Source: Candidatus Gastranaerophilales bacterium
Lineage (GTDB): Bacteria; Cyanobacteriota; Vampirovibrionia; Gastranaerophilales; Gastranaerophilaceae
NCBI GenBank assembly: GCA_944324055.1
Contig: CALUUV010000002.1
Coordinates: 1 to 56,643, forward strand
Reading direction: 5' to 3'
Length of the DNA stretch: 56,643 nt
Part shown: piece by piece, positions 16,280 through 23,969 of the stretch
Layout: each line of letters starts with the position of its first letter
Position numbering within the stretch: the stretch's first letter is position 1
Notes under the pieces: generated by a model
The model's database searches: none
The model's input: the letters and a program-made list of their open reading frames with translations, nothing else
What the model was told of the DNA's origin: nothing
Translations under genes and position numbers: made by a program

Positions 16280-17338
16280 CTATATTTTTTGTCGATATTT
16301 CTCAGCTTCCCAATTTCCAATATATGTTATTTCTTCATCGGATAAATAATTAATCTCTCCAATTTGAGGTATAATTGACATTGTATGAAACTTAAATACA
16401 TCCATGATTTCTTTTGCCTTTTTTATATTTTTAGCAATGAAAAATAAATGATTTTTGTAAGTAACTACTTTGGGATATTCAAAAAAGTTTTCTTTATAAA
16501 GTTCCAATTCTTTGTTATTGTCAAGATCACAAACTTTTACCCCGCAATAAACCATTTTATCTGGGCAAAAAGGTTTAGTCATATATAAGTGAGGATTAGT
16601 TTTATACATTACCTCTAAATATTCATCTTCACATATTAGTGATATTAAATTTGTTTGAAAAGTATCGTTAATTTTTTTTGAAACTTTATTTGTTAATTTA
16701 TATTTCTTTAAGTTTATATTTATATAATTTTCTAATGCATCAAGGACAAACTCTTGCAATCGTTCCAGTTCTTTAATAGTATCAGCAGTAACAATCAAAC
16801 CGTGATTTTGCAAAAATACAATATCAGGAATTGTATTGCATATTGTTTGTTTTAGTTCAACTGCTAACTCTATACCTGGCGTTTTATAGTTAACAAATGC
16901 AATATTATAATTACCAAAATCTATTTTTCTTAAAATTTCTTTCCAATTTTTCCTACAACATACAATATTAACTGCAATAGGATGAGTATGTGCAGTATAT
17001 TTTTTCATCATTGAATGTAATAATGTTTCAATAGAAGGTCTGAATTCTTTTAATTTATTGGATTCATTAACAATCTTTGAACAAATTGCATCTTTTTTTC
17101 TTTTATGTATTTCTTTTTTTAATTCAACATTTTCAAATATTGATAAAACCTTATCATTTTCAACTTGCGCATAACCATAATTCTCTTCTATATCAGATAA
17201 ATATACCCCTGAAGCTTTTATTAACATTGTTCCATTGGATAGTTTTACAGAAGTATTACCTCCTCCAGCTTGAACAATATCAAAGCGTTCTCCCAAATAT
17301 TTAGACATTTTTATGAAGTCTTTTAATTCTTGTTTCAT
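16280..17338 (-). CDS. Class II aldolase/adducin family protein
   Basis: 352 residues. The N-terminal two-thirds is a class II aldolase/adducin domain: FDIVQAGGGNTSVKLSNGTMLIKASGVYLSDI is the phosphate-binding part. YTAHTHPIAVNIVCCR gives the HxH zinc ligands and FLQNHGLIVTADT the third His. A C-terminal extension of about 120 residues is not familiar. Members cleave or build fuculose/rhamnulose phosphates or act as dehydratases/epimerases. With the HAD phosphatases and nucleotidyltransferases beside it, a role in making an unusual activated sugar is likely. The start overlaps the HAD stop in an ATGA. Confidence 0.85.
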   Translation of the reverse strand: MKQELKDFIKMSKYLGERFDIVQAGGGNTSVKLSNGTMLIKASGVYLSDIEENYGYAQVENDKVLSIFENVELKKEIHKRKKDAICSKIVNESNKLKEFRPSIETLLHSMMKKYTAHTHPIAVNIVCCRKNWKEILRKIDFGNYNIAFVNYKTPGIELAVELKQTICNTIPDIVFLQNHGLIVTADTIKELERLQEFVLDALENYININLKKYKLTNKVSKKINDTFQTNLISLICEDEYLEVMYKTNPHLYMTKPFCPDKMVYCGVKVCDLDNNKELELYKENFFEYPKVVTYKNHLFFIAKNIKKAKEIMDVFKFHTMSIIPQIGEINYLSDEEITYIGNWEAEKYRQKI

Positions 17339-17997
17339 AATTTAATTCCCATCAATTCATTAAAATTATTAAAAGTAATTACATCTTTATCTTTGCATAA
17401 TTGTTCTGTCTTCCAGTAAGCTTTAATCTTTAATGCTTGAGCTCCTTGTATATCTCTTGAATAAGAATCACCTATCATACAAACTTCTGATGCGTTTAAA
17501 TTTATTTTTTCTAATGCCATTTGAAACATTTTTTTATTAGGTTTTTCAATTCCTACCTCTTCACTTGTTACAATATATTTAATATATTTTTGTAAACCTA
17601 ATTTTTCAATTTTACAATATTGAATATATGCTGTTAAATCAGTAACCAAACATATTTGTTTATCACTATTTGATGCCAAAAATTCTATTACACCATCAAA
17701 TAATTTCATTTTCTTTAATGATTCTGACCAATATATTTCATATAATGTCTTTACTAATAACAAATCTTTAATATTTAATAGCTCTAATGCTTTTTGAAAA
17801 TACAAAATTCTATTATGCGAAGAGGCAGTATTTTTTAGATTTTCATGTATATATTTTTTTGCTTCTTCGTAATGATATAAAAAATCTTTTTTTGTAAATG
17901 TTTTTGCAAATTTACATACACAATTTATTGCATAGTTATGAACTATATTATAGTCATATAATGTGTTATCTAAATCAATTAATATCCCTTGAACCAT
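17335..17997 (-). CDS. HAD-family hydrolase (subfamily I)
   Basis: 220 residues. Motif I is GILIDLDNTLYDYN (7-18, nucleophile and acid Asp), motif II VTDLTAY, motif III lysine in IEKPNKKMF, and motif IV MIGDSYSRDIQGA. A helical cap lies between motifs I and II. It is probably a sugar- or nucleotide-phosphate phosphatase for the activated-sugar route of the operon. It overlaps the end of the preceding gene by 23 bases and is coupled by ATGA to the aldolase gene. Confidence 0.9.
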   Translation of the reverse strand: MVQGILIDLDNTLYDYNIVHNYAINCVCKFAKTFTKKDFLYHYEEAKKYIHENLKNTASSHNRILYFQKALELLNIKDLLLVKTLYEIYWSESLKKMKLFDGVIEFLASNSDKQICLVTDLTAYIQYCKIEKLGLQKYIKYIVTSEEVGIEKPNKKMFQMALEKINLNASEVCMIGDSYSRDIQGAQALKIKAYWKTEQLCKDKDVITFNNFNELMGIKL

Positions 17998-20047
17998 ACT
18001 TATCCTTCATCTTTTCACTTAATAAATGTAAAATTATATAAAAAACTATACTATTTAAACCTGATGGTAATGAAAATTCTTCTGATACAATTTCATCAAT
18101 ATTTGCAACTGTTTCATATAAAATTTCCGTACAATTAAAATTATTATCGACCTGAGATATTATTTCCAAATATTGAAAATTCAAATTATTTGTATAATCC
18201 CAATTAAAATCAATTTTTTCAGCCTTTAAATAATTTATTAATTTTTCAATATTAATATTTGATGACAAGTCTAATCTTAATTTATAAACAGGTTTTTGAT
18301 CTAAATTAGTAAAATCAAAATCATCATCTGTAAAAAATTTAATTATTAAATCCGCAAAATTTTTCTGAGGTTTTATATATTGTAAAGAATCTTTAGTTCT
18401 ATTTTCAATTGAACTTAAGACTTGTTCTACTGAATAATTCCGTTCATTAACATCTCTTTTAATCTTCCAAAATTTATATAATCTTTCATCAGGATCTAAA
18501 TAAATTTTTAAATCTACAAGTTTTCTCATTGCAGGAAGATAAAAAGTATGTAGTCCAGAAAGGATAATAAAAGGTTTAGGTTTTATTATTTTAGGTTCTT
18601 CAAATTTACCTGAAGAATGATTATATTCTCTATATGTTATAGTCTCTAATTTTTTTAACTTTTTTATTTTATCTACTTGTTCATATAAATAATTTGCTTT
18701 AGGATTTAAATGTGTAAATTTAGTCCAGTTATCATCTCCTCTTTCCCATTTATGAGTTCCATCTCCTTCAAGTGTAATTAAATTAGTATTAAAAATATTT
18801 TTTAATCCTTGTAATAAAGATGATTTACCTGTACCACTATCTCCACTTATTCCTATTATTGCACTTTGGTTATCTCTGTATACTGCGTTACTTTTAACAC
18901 CAATTTTATAGTGTAAATATACAGCAAAAAGTAATGCTGTTTCAAGCAGTGTAAATATTGTGTTTCTTATTAACTCATTATTTATTTTTAAATTAATTGT
19001 ATTACTTATTATAGATAAATCGTTTAAATCTCCAATATGGCAAAATACAAAATATAATAAATAAAATATATTTAAAAAAATAAAAGAATTTCTAATAGGT
19101 GTTTTGTCTGAATATTTTATAATATAACTTATGTAAAATGGAACTAACCAAATATACCAAGCAGAACTTGTTGGAGGAATAAATAATAAAAATAATGATA
19201 ATGTCAATACTATAAATGAATCAAACAAATCATTATTAATTTTACGAAAAATTAAAAATCTAAAATAAATCAATGATGCAACAAACAATGAAATTACTAA
19301 TTTAACATTTCCTATTGGTATTGAAAGGAGAAAAAATAAATTTTGTTTATCATTCATTAATACCATATTTTGAAATCCGTTAGAAAATACATATGGTAAA
19401 ATAAAAAATAGATATAGTGCAGCTGAAATAATTACAAATTTTATAATTGATTGATATTTCTTATTTTTAAATAAATATATAATTATAATAGGTAATATTA
19501 ATAATGCATTAAGTTTTGTACTAAGAGCTAATCCATAAAAAAAAGCACTTTTTAATATTTTTTGTTTTTTTAACGCATATACTGATAGAAATAATAAAGC
19601 TACAGGAAGTAGGTCTAATTGAGAATGCATAAAACCTGAATAAATTATAATTGGAGATAAAAAATATCCTAGTATAATTAAGTGTTTCTTACTTTTATAC
19701 ATTTTACATAAGGTAAAAAAGATTGTAATATCTGCAATCAAAGTTGGAAGTTTAAATATAATATTTGTTAAAAATATATTACTTAAATGAAAAATATTAA
19801 TGAAAAATATTCCAATAGAATATACATATAACATTATTGGATGATAAGGGAATTCTAAATTTAAATGATTTGTATATACATATTCCCAAGGATTATTAAA
19901 CTTAAAACAATTAATAAAAGGTATAAATAATAAATTTTGATAATCAGATGAAAATAAACCCATTATAATAATTTTTAAAATAATTATTATAAATGTAATT
20001 AATAAAAATTGTTTTTTTTTGAATTTTAATTTCAATATATTAAACAT
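17975..20047 (-). CDS. Fusion of membrane glycosyltransferase and uridine kinase-like domain
   Basis: 690 residues from the ATG at 20045-20047, chosen because AAAGAGG lies just before it and the start overlaps the upstream stop as TAATG; a longer frame reaches 20074. Residues up to about 395 form a multi-helix GT-C-like membrane domain (LTLSLFLLFIPPTSSAWYIWLVPFY and similar helices). The remainder is soluble. It holds a Walker A, GISGDSGTGKSS (about 396-407), an EGDGTHKWERGDD loop and ILSGLHTFYLP, which match the uridine kinase/phosphoribulokinase family. Such a fusion is unusual. It may couple phosphorylation of a sugar or polyol to lipid-linked transfer; the acceptor is unknown. Confidence 0.8.
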   Translation of the reverse strand: MFNILKLKFKKKQFLLITFIIIILKIIIMGLFSSDYQNLLFIPFINCFKFNNPWEYVYTNHLNLEFPYHPIMLYVYSIGIFFINIFHLSNIFLTNIIFKLPTLIADITIFFTLCKMYKSKKHLIILGYFLSPIIIYSGFMHSQLDLLPVALLFLSVYALKKQKILKSAFFYGLALSTKLNALLILPIIIIYLFKNKKYQSIIKFVIISAALYLFFILPYVFSNGFQNMVLMNDKQNLFFLLSIPIGNVKLVISLFVASLIYFRFLIFRKINNDLFDSFIVLTLSLFLLFIPPTSSAWYIWLVPFYISYIIKYSDKTPIRNSFIFLNIFYLLYFVFCHIGDLNDLSIISNTINLKINNELIRNTIFTLLETALLFAVYLHYKIGVKSNAVYRDNQSAIIGISGDSGTGKSSLLQGLKNIFNTNLITLEGDGTHKWERGDDNWTKFTHLNPKANYLYEQVDKIKKLKKLETITYREYNHSSGKFEEPKIIKPKPFIILSGLHTFYLPAMRKLVDLKIYLDPDERLYKFWKIKRDVNERNYSVEQVLSSIENRTKDSLQYIKPQKNFADLIIKFFTDDDFDFTNLDQKPVYKLRLDLSSNINIEKLINYLKAEKIDFNWDYTNNLNFQYLEIISQVDNNFNCTEILYETVANIDEIVSEEFSLPSGLNSIVFYIILHLLSEKMKDKYGSRDIN

Positions 20048-20048
20048 A

Positions 20049-21194
20049 TTAGCCTCTTTTATTATCAAATTCACAAATTTTATATTCAGTTACAAATGAA
20101 TATTCTTTAATTGAGAATCCTTCAATCATTTCTTCTGTTGATAATGGATTAAATGAATCTCTATTTTTTGCTTTGGTATATATAACTTTCATTGGTGTGT
20201 TTGTTAATACCAACAAATCCAATAATCCACTACGCAAGCCTATCAATTCTTTTGCGTGTTTTGTTAATTCAAATATTTCACCTAAGCTCAAATCACATTG
20301 TTTGAAATCTTTGAATTTTTCTTTATTATCTTTTTTCATCACATTACAAAATACATCTGTTCCTTGCGATTCGTATTTTGTTTTCAGATCTTGCCAAAAT
20401 TCAAATTCACAATCTTCACAAGTATTTGCCTCAGGGGTGAAAATAACAAAATTATCCAAATTTAATCCTATTTTGTTAATCTTAGATTTTAATGATTTTT
20501 TTATCTTATCTGATATATTTATTTCATTTAATTCAAAATCTGAATTTTTTAGTCCCATATAATTCAATACATGGTCTTTAAAATGTATTGTTGGATTTTC
20601 TTTGTCTCTAATATTATCTTCAACACTATCAAAATGTCGTTTGGAAAACATTAATCTAAATGTTTTCTTTTGTTCTGCAACAAATTCATCCATATACAAA
20701 GAAACTTTTATTCGTTTGATTATTACAATAGGGGTGTCAGGGCATAATAGTTCAACCAAATCTTTATGATAATTTTGTAAGCCAATCAATAAAGGTTTTT
20801 TAGAACCATTTTTTTCAAAATAAGCTTTTGCTAATCTTAAAAAGAATACACTTTCTCCAATATTTGCATGCATTATATATATATCATCATATTTATCAAA
20901 AAGTTTTTTATATTTTTTATAAAAAACATTGCCTAAATTATACTCATTATATTTATGGTTAAAGAAAGAATATGTTCTTAAATTTCCAATTTGTGTAAAT
21001 TGTCTAACAGGTAAACCTAAAACTTTTATTTCTTTTGCAACACAACCCTCTGCAAATGTTTTGTGAGCTGTTACAATTCCTCCTAAAAATTTTTGCACTT
21101 TAGATGTTTTCTGTTTTTCTACTTGATAAACAGGGATTCCCAAAACAGATAAAGTTCGTATATTATTTATTTTTTGGTTTTTTATTATTCCCAA
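20049..21194 (-). CDS. Probable GT-B-like glycosyltransferase of unknown family
   Basis: 381 residues with no signal peptide or membrane helix. The N-terminus (NNIRTLSVLGIPVYQVEKQKT) resembles the leader found on many cluster glycosyltransferases. A Rossmann-like segment starts VIFTPEANTCEDCEFEFWQDL, and the C-terminal ELIGLRSGLLDLLVLTNTPMKVIY resembles the nucleotide-sugar site of heptosyltransferase-like (GT9-like) enzymes. The start is a TTG at 21192-21194, preceded by an AAGGGAAG ribosome site at the end of the upstream gene. Classification is by fold-level pattern only. Confidence 0.6.
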   Translation of the reverse strand: MGIIKNQKINNIRTLSVLGIPVYQVEKQKTSKVQKFLGGIVTAHKTFAEGCVAKEIKVLGLPVRQFTQIGNLRTYSFFNHKYNEYNLGNVFYKKYKKLFDKYDDIYIMHANIGESVFFLRLAKAYFEKNGSKKPLLIGLQNYHKDLVELLCPDTPIVIIKRIKVSLYMDEFVAEQKKTFRLMFSKRHFDSVEDNIRDKENPTIHFKDHVLNYMGLKNSDFELNEINISDKIKKSLKSKINKIGLNLDNFVIFTPEANTCEDCEFEFWQDLKTKYESQGTDVFCNVMKKDNKEKFKDFKQCDLSLGEIFELTKHAKELIGLRSGLLDLLVLTNTPMKVIYTKAKNRDSFNPLSTEEMIEGFSIKEYSFVTEYKICEFDNKRG

Positions 21195-21195
21195 T

Positions 21196-21561
21196 TTATA
21201 AATCTTCCCTTAATTCAAAATCTAACTTAAATTCACTATCTCTTTCTTTGCATACTGCATAAGCACATTTTAGTCCTGATGGTTTATCATCATTAATCAA
21301 AATTCTTTCACCCATTGGCATATCTGTTAGCAAATAGTCATATCTCAATTCATTTTCTGCCAAGAATTTTTTTAAATCTTCAAGATATTCTTCTTTTCTT
21401 GCAGTCATAAGTACAACTTTATCCTCAGAAGATATTTTTGAATAAAATTCCTTTACCCCATCGAGTAAAGTGTCATAACCATCAATTTTGTAACCGTTAT
21501 GTTTTACTAATGTTCCATCTACATCAAGTATCCAAGTTTTTGCAAGTGTTGATAATTCCAT
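21196..21561 (-). CDS. Small HAD-like phosphatase of polysaccharide type
   Basis: 121 residues. Motif I is WILDVDGTLVKHNG (11-24), followed by VVLMTARKEEYLEDL (motif II) and ILINDDKPSG (motif IV-like). It is much shorter than a standard HAD and lacks a cap, as in the capsule-biosynthesis phosphatase group. It may remove a phosphate from the sugar or polyol that the neighbouring kinase/nucleotidyltransferase handles. Its ATG abuts the upstream stop (TAAATG). Confidence 0.85.
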   Translation of the reverse strand: MELSTLAKTWILDVDGTLVKHNGYKIDGYDTLLDGVKEFYSKISSEDKVVLMTARKEEYLEDLKKFLAENELRYDYLLTDMPMGERILINDDKPSGLKCAYAVCKERDSEFKLDFELREDL

Positions 21562-23079
21562 TTACATTATCTCCCCTGCTTGGATTACTCCGTTATAGAA
21601 TGCTCCACATATACTGTCATAATCTTCCCAAGCATAAGTTGTTAAACTTAGCCAAATTACAGCATGTAAAGCTTTGATTTTATTTTTATTTACATCTGGA
21701 ACATTATCAAAGAAAAATTCTTCCATATCTTCCCAATTATTTGGTTTTATAGCAAGTTCTACTTCGTTTTCTTTAATATCAAGTGTAAATTTCTTACGAT
21801 TAAATTGGTCATAGTTTCCTTTTATTGAATAATAAAGTTTTGCCCAATCATAATCTACATCACCAAATAATTTTGTTTTACCAAAATATCCTCTTGGATC
21901 AATAAGAATAGTTTTCATATTAAATGTATCAAACATTAAATTAGAAAAAGTACAATCTCCATGAATTAATCTAAACTCATTAGGTATCATACTTGTTAAG
22001 ATTTTAGTAAACTTTTCTTTATCAAAGAAAATGTTTTTGTAATATTGACCATTTATTTTAATAAATTCTTTATCTGCAAAAGGAACAAGGTGTTCAATTT
22101 TAGATAATCTATCAAAAGTTTTAGTAATATAATTTTCAATACAATCTTCTTTATTAACTGGTTGTGCAGGTAATAGATTGTGTAATTTTTCTAATGCTTC
22201 AATGATATTTTTAAGAATATCTTCTTTTTGGCTCTTTGTTAAACAATCATATTCATAAATATTCTTCCCTTGAACGCGTTTCATTTTTAATGGTTCATAT
22301 TCATAAATCTCTGGGATGAATTCATAACCAAGTTCTTTAATATGTTTGTACCAATTAATTTCGTCAACAGCGATTTTCTTGCCTTGTTCGTTAATCCCGC
22401 GTTTGATAATAATATCTCCATCAAATTCCATACTATTAAATGGTCTGCAACGAGGAGTTGAATCATTGTTATCAGAATAAGACAATAATGTTCCAATCTC
22501 TTTTGAACCATATAAATCTAATCTATTAAATTTGATATCTTGTTGAGATAACCAACCTACTAATGCTCCTTCTTCTGAGATTCCTTCAAGATATGATTTG
22601 TTTTCAAATATAAATAAGCCTGCAATCCCATTTTCTTTAGAAGGTTCTTTAACAAACTTGCCATCAATGTATGACCAACGACATTCAAAATCTTTAGAAA
22701 TTCCGATATAATTCCCTTTTACTTCATTATTTACCCCAACTGGAATTTGAAATCCTTCTGATAATATCAAATCACACCACATAATCATAAAAGGTTCATT
22801 AGAATCAAAAGGAGAAATAGCTTCTTTTATCCCTGAAATAGTTCCTTTTTTAGTAGCCTTAATTACACGATAATTATATTTATTTCCAAATGCAGCAAGA
22901 TATTTTTCTAAAACATCTGTTTTATAATCTGCAATAATAGTAAACTCTGCTTGTGGGAACTTTTGAAACGCATAAAAAATAATTGGAAGATTATTAACAG
23001 GTACCAAACACTTAGGCTTATTTCTTGTTAAACCCTCTAATCTTGTCCCTTTACCACCAGCTTGAATAACTATCTTCAT
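21562..23079 (-). CDS. Nucleotidyltransferase-kinase fusion, first gene of switched operon
   Basis: 505 residues. The N-terminal NTP-transferase domain starts VIQAGGKGTRLEGLTRNKPKCLVPV. The C-terminal half is an aminoglycoside/choline-kinase-like domain with the catalytic HGDCTFSN (373-380) and metal-binding ILIDPRG (391-397). This domain pair is reminiscent of LicC plus LicA fused, so it may phosphorylate and activate an alcohol or sugar. Residues near 114-119 read PVGVNN, arising from an ATTTACCCC repeat at 22728-22736. There is no clear ribosome site; the start codon overlaps the outer edge of the inversion site at 23078-23101, so expression is expected to depend on the orientation of the adjacent promoter segment. 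Confidence 0.85.
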   Translation of the reverse strand: MKIVIQAGGKGTRLEGLTRNKPKCLVPVNNLPIIFYAFQKFPQAEFTIIADYKTDVLEKYLAAFGNKYNYRVIKATKKGTISGIKEAISPFDSNEPFMIMWCDLILSEGFQIPVGVNNEVKGNYIGISKDFECRWSYIDGKFVKEPSKENGIAGLFIFENKSYLEGISEEGALVGWLSQQDIKFNRLDLYGSKEIGTLLSYSDNNDSTPRCRPFNSMEFDGDIIIKRGINEQGKKIAVDEINWYKHIKELGYEFIPEIYEYEPLKMKRVQGKNIYEYDCLTKSQKEDILKNIIEALEKLHNLLPAQPVNKEDCIENYITKTFDRLSKIEHLVPFADKEFIKINGQYYKNIFFDKEKFTKILTSMIPNEFRLIHGDCTFSNLMFDTFNMKTILIDPRGYFGKTKLFGDVDYDWAKLYYSIKGNYDQFNRKKFTLDIKENEVELAIKPNNWEDMEEFFFDNVPDVNKNKIKALHAVIWLSLTTYAWEDYDSICGAFYNGVIQAGEIM

Positions 23080-23101
23080 AACAAACTATCCATTGTGTTA
23101 T
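23078..23101 (-). repeat. Inverted recombination site, gene-proximal
   Basis: 24 bases: outer arm ATAACAAAC, 6-bp core TATCCA, inner arm TTGTGTTAT, a tyrosine-recombinase-type layout. It matches 23240-23263 in inverted orientation at 22 of 24 positions, with the core and inner arm identical. The outer arm overlaps the start codon of the gene ending at 23079. Confidence 0.8.
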
Positions 23102-23239
23102 ATACCTAAAACTTATGTGTATTATGATATCATAACCATTTTTTAATACAAGTATAATGTAACAAATTATGTTGTAAAATTTGGAAATATATTTAAAAAA
23201 TGTATATACGTTAAAAAAAATCAAAAAATTATTATTTTC
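23102..23239 (-). promoter_or_regulatory. Putative invertible promoter segment
   Basis: 138 AT-rich bases between the two inverted sites. In the present orientation the segment reads toward the operon starting at 23079. Elements shared with 35402-35540 (upstream of the second polysaccharide operon, same relative orientation) include CTTGTATTAA, TATGAT and a CATAAT near the gene. Farther upstream is a conserved block of about 55 bases around ACAAATTATGT and ATATACGTTAAAAA (plus-strand reading). Which hexamers are the true -35/-10 is not settled. If inverted, it would read toward and antisense to the recombinase gene. Confidence 0.65.
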
Positions 23240-23263
23240 ATAACACAATGGATATTATGTTAT
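23240..23263 (+). repeat. Inverted recombination site, recombinase-proximal
   Basis: Inner arm ATAACACAA, core TGGATA, outer arm TTATGTTAT; the inverted partner of 23078-23101. A further ATGTTATA lies just outside at 23268-23275 and may be an accessory binding half-site. It ends 24 bases from the stop codon of the recombinase gene. Confidence 0.8.
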
Positions 23264-23287
23264 ATTTTATGTTATAAGAAATCATAT

Positions 23288-23830
23288 TTATAAAATAAAG
23301 TTTCGGTAGCTTTCAAATATCTCGTCTTCTTCTATTCCTATATATCTCAATGTTATGCTTGGGGATGAATGGTTGAATATCTTCTGTAAAATGACTACAT
23401 CTTTAAACTTCTGATAATGATGATATCCAAAAGTTTTTCTTAAAGTGTGTGTTCCTACTTTATATTTTATCCCTGCCTCTCTGCAGGCTGAATTGATTAT
23501 TAAATAAGCGTTACAGCGTTCAAGTCTATTAGAAAATTTTGTCATAAATAATGGTTCATCATCTGAACGATTCTTTATATATTTATTTATTAGTTGTTCA
23601 AGTTTTGAATTTATTGGAAACTTTTTTCGTTTACCTGTTTTCTGTTCTTCTAGTTCTATAAAATCTTTATTCCTTACATCCCCTACATCTAAACCCAAAA
23701 TGTCAGATATTCTTAACCCACTATTTGTTCCCAAAACAAAAAATAATAAATCTCGTTGATTCTTTCTTGCTAAGATTGATTCAACTTTTTTAATTGTCTC
23801 AATATCCCTTATTGGTTCTACTATTTTCAT
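23288..23830 (-). CDS. Small tyrosine recombinase, probable promoter invertase
   Basis: 180 residues, consisting only of the catalytic domain of a lambda-integrase-type tyrosine recombinase. The active site is complete: R40 in GLRISDIL, K64 (or K67) in the beta turn, H128 and R131 in HTLRKT, H154 in FNHSS, and Y163 in LRYIG as nucleophile. It lacks the N-terminal core-binding SAM-like domain, like the FimB/FimE invertases of comparable size. Its 3' end is 24 bases from the inverted sites at 23078-23263, so the obvious role is switching the 138-bp promoter segment. It lies between msbA (122-base gap) and the switched operon, on the same strand, with a GGAG-like ribosome site. Confidence 0.92.
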   Translation of the reverse strand: MKIVEPIRDIETIKKVESILARKNQRDLLFFVLGTNSGLRISDILGLDVGDVRNKDFIELEEQKTGKRKKFPINSKLEQLINKYIKNRSDDEPLFMTKFSNRLERCNAYLIINSACREAGIKYKVGTHTLRKTFGYHHYQKFKDVVILQKIFNHSSPSITLRYIGIEEDEIFESYRNFIL

Positions 23831-23930
23831 ATATTATGCTCCTTCTTAATTCCAAATTAAGAATAGTATTTATATAAAATAATTTCTAACCAATAATGAG
23901 TATGATTTTATGTTAGTTTGTAAAATATAA

Positions 23931-23969
23931 TTTTACCCCTATACATTTACACCTATGCATTTACCCCCG
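23931..23969. repeat. ATTTACCCC repeat array at the end of the msbA-like gene
   Basis: TTTTACCCCT, CATTTACACC and CATTTACCCCC in tandem. The last unit lies inside the msbA-like gene on the minus strand and encodes its final Ala-Gly-Val-Asn-Ala residues before the TAG stop. Confidence 0.7.

Noticed and set aside
23051-23248. Minus-strand 65-codon frame across the invertible segment
   Set aside because: It is in the promoter DNA, out of frame with the operon gene, without a ribosome site, and would be broken by inversion.
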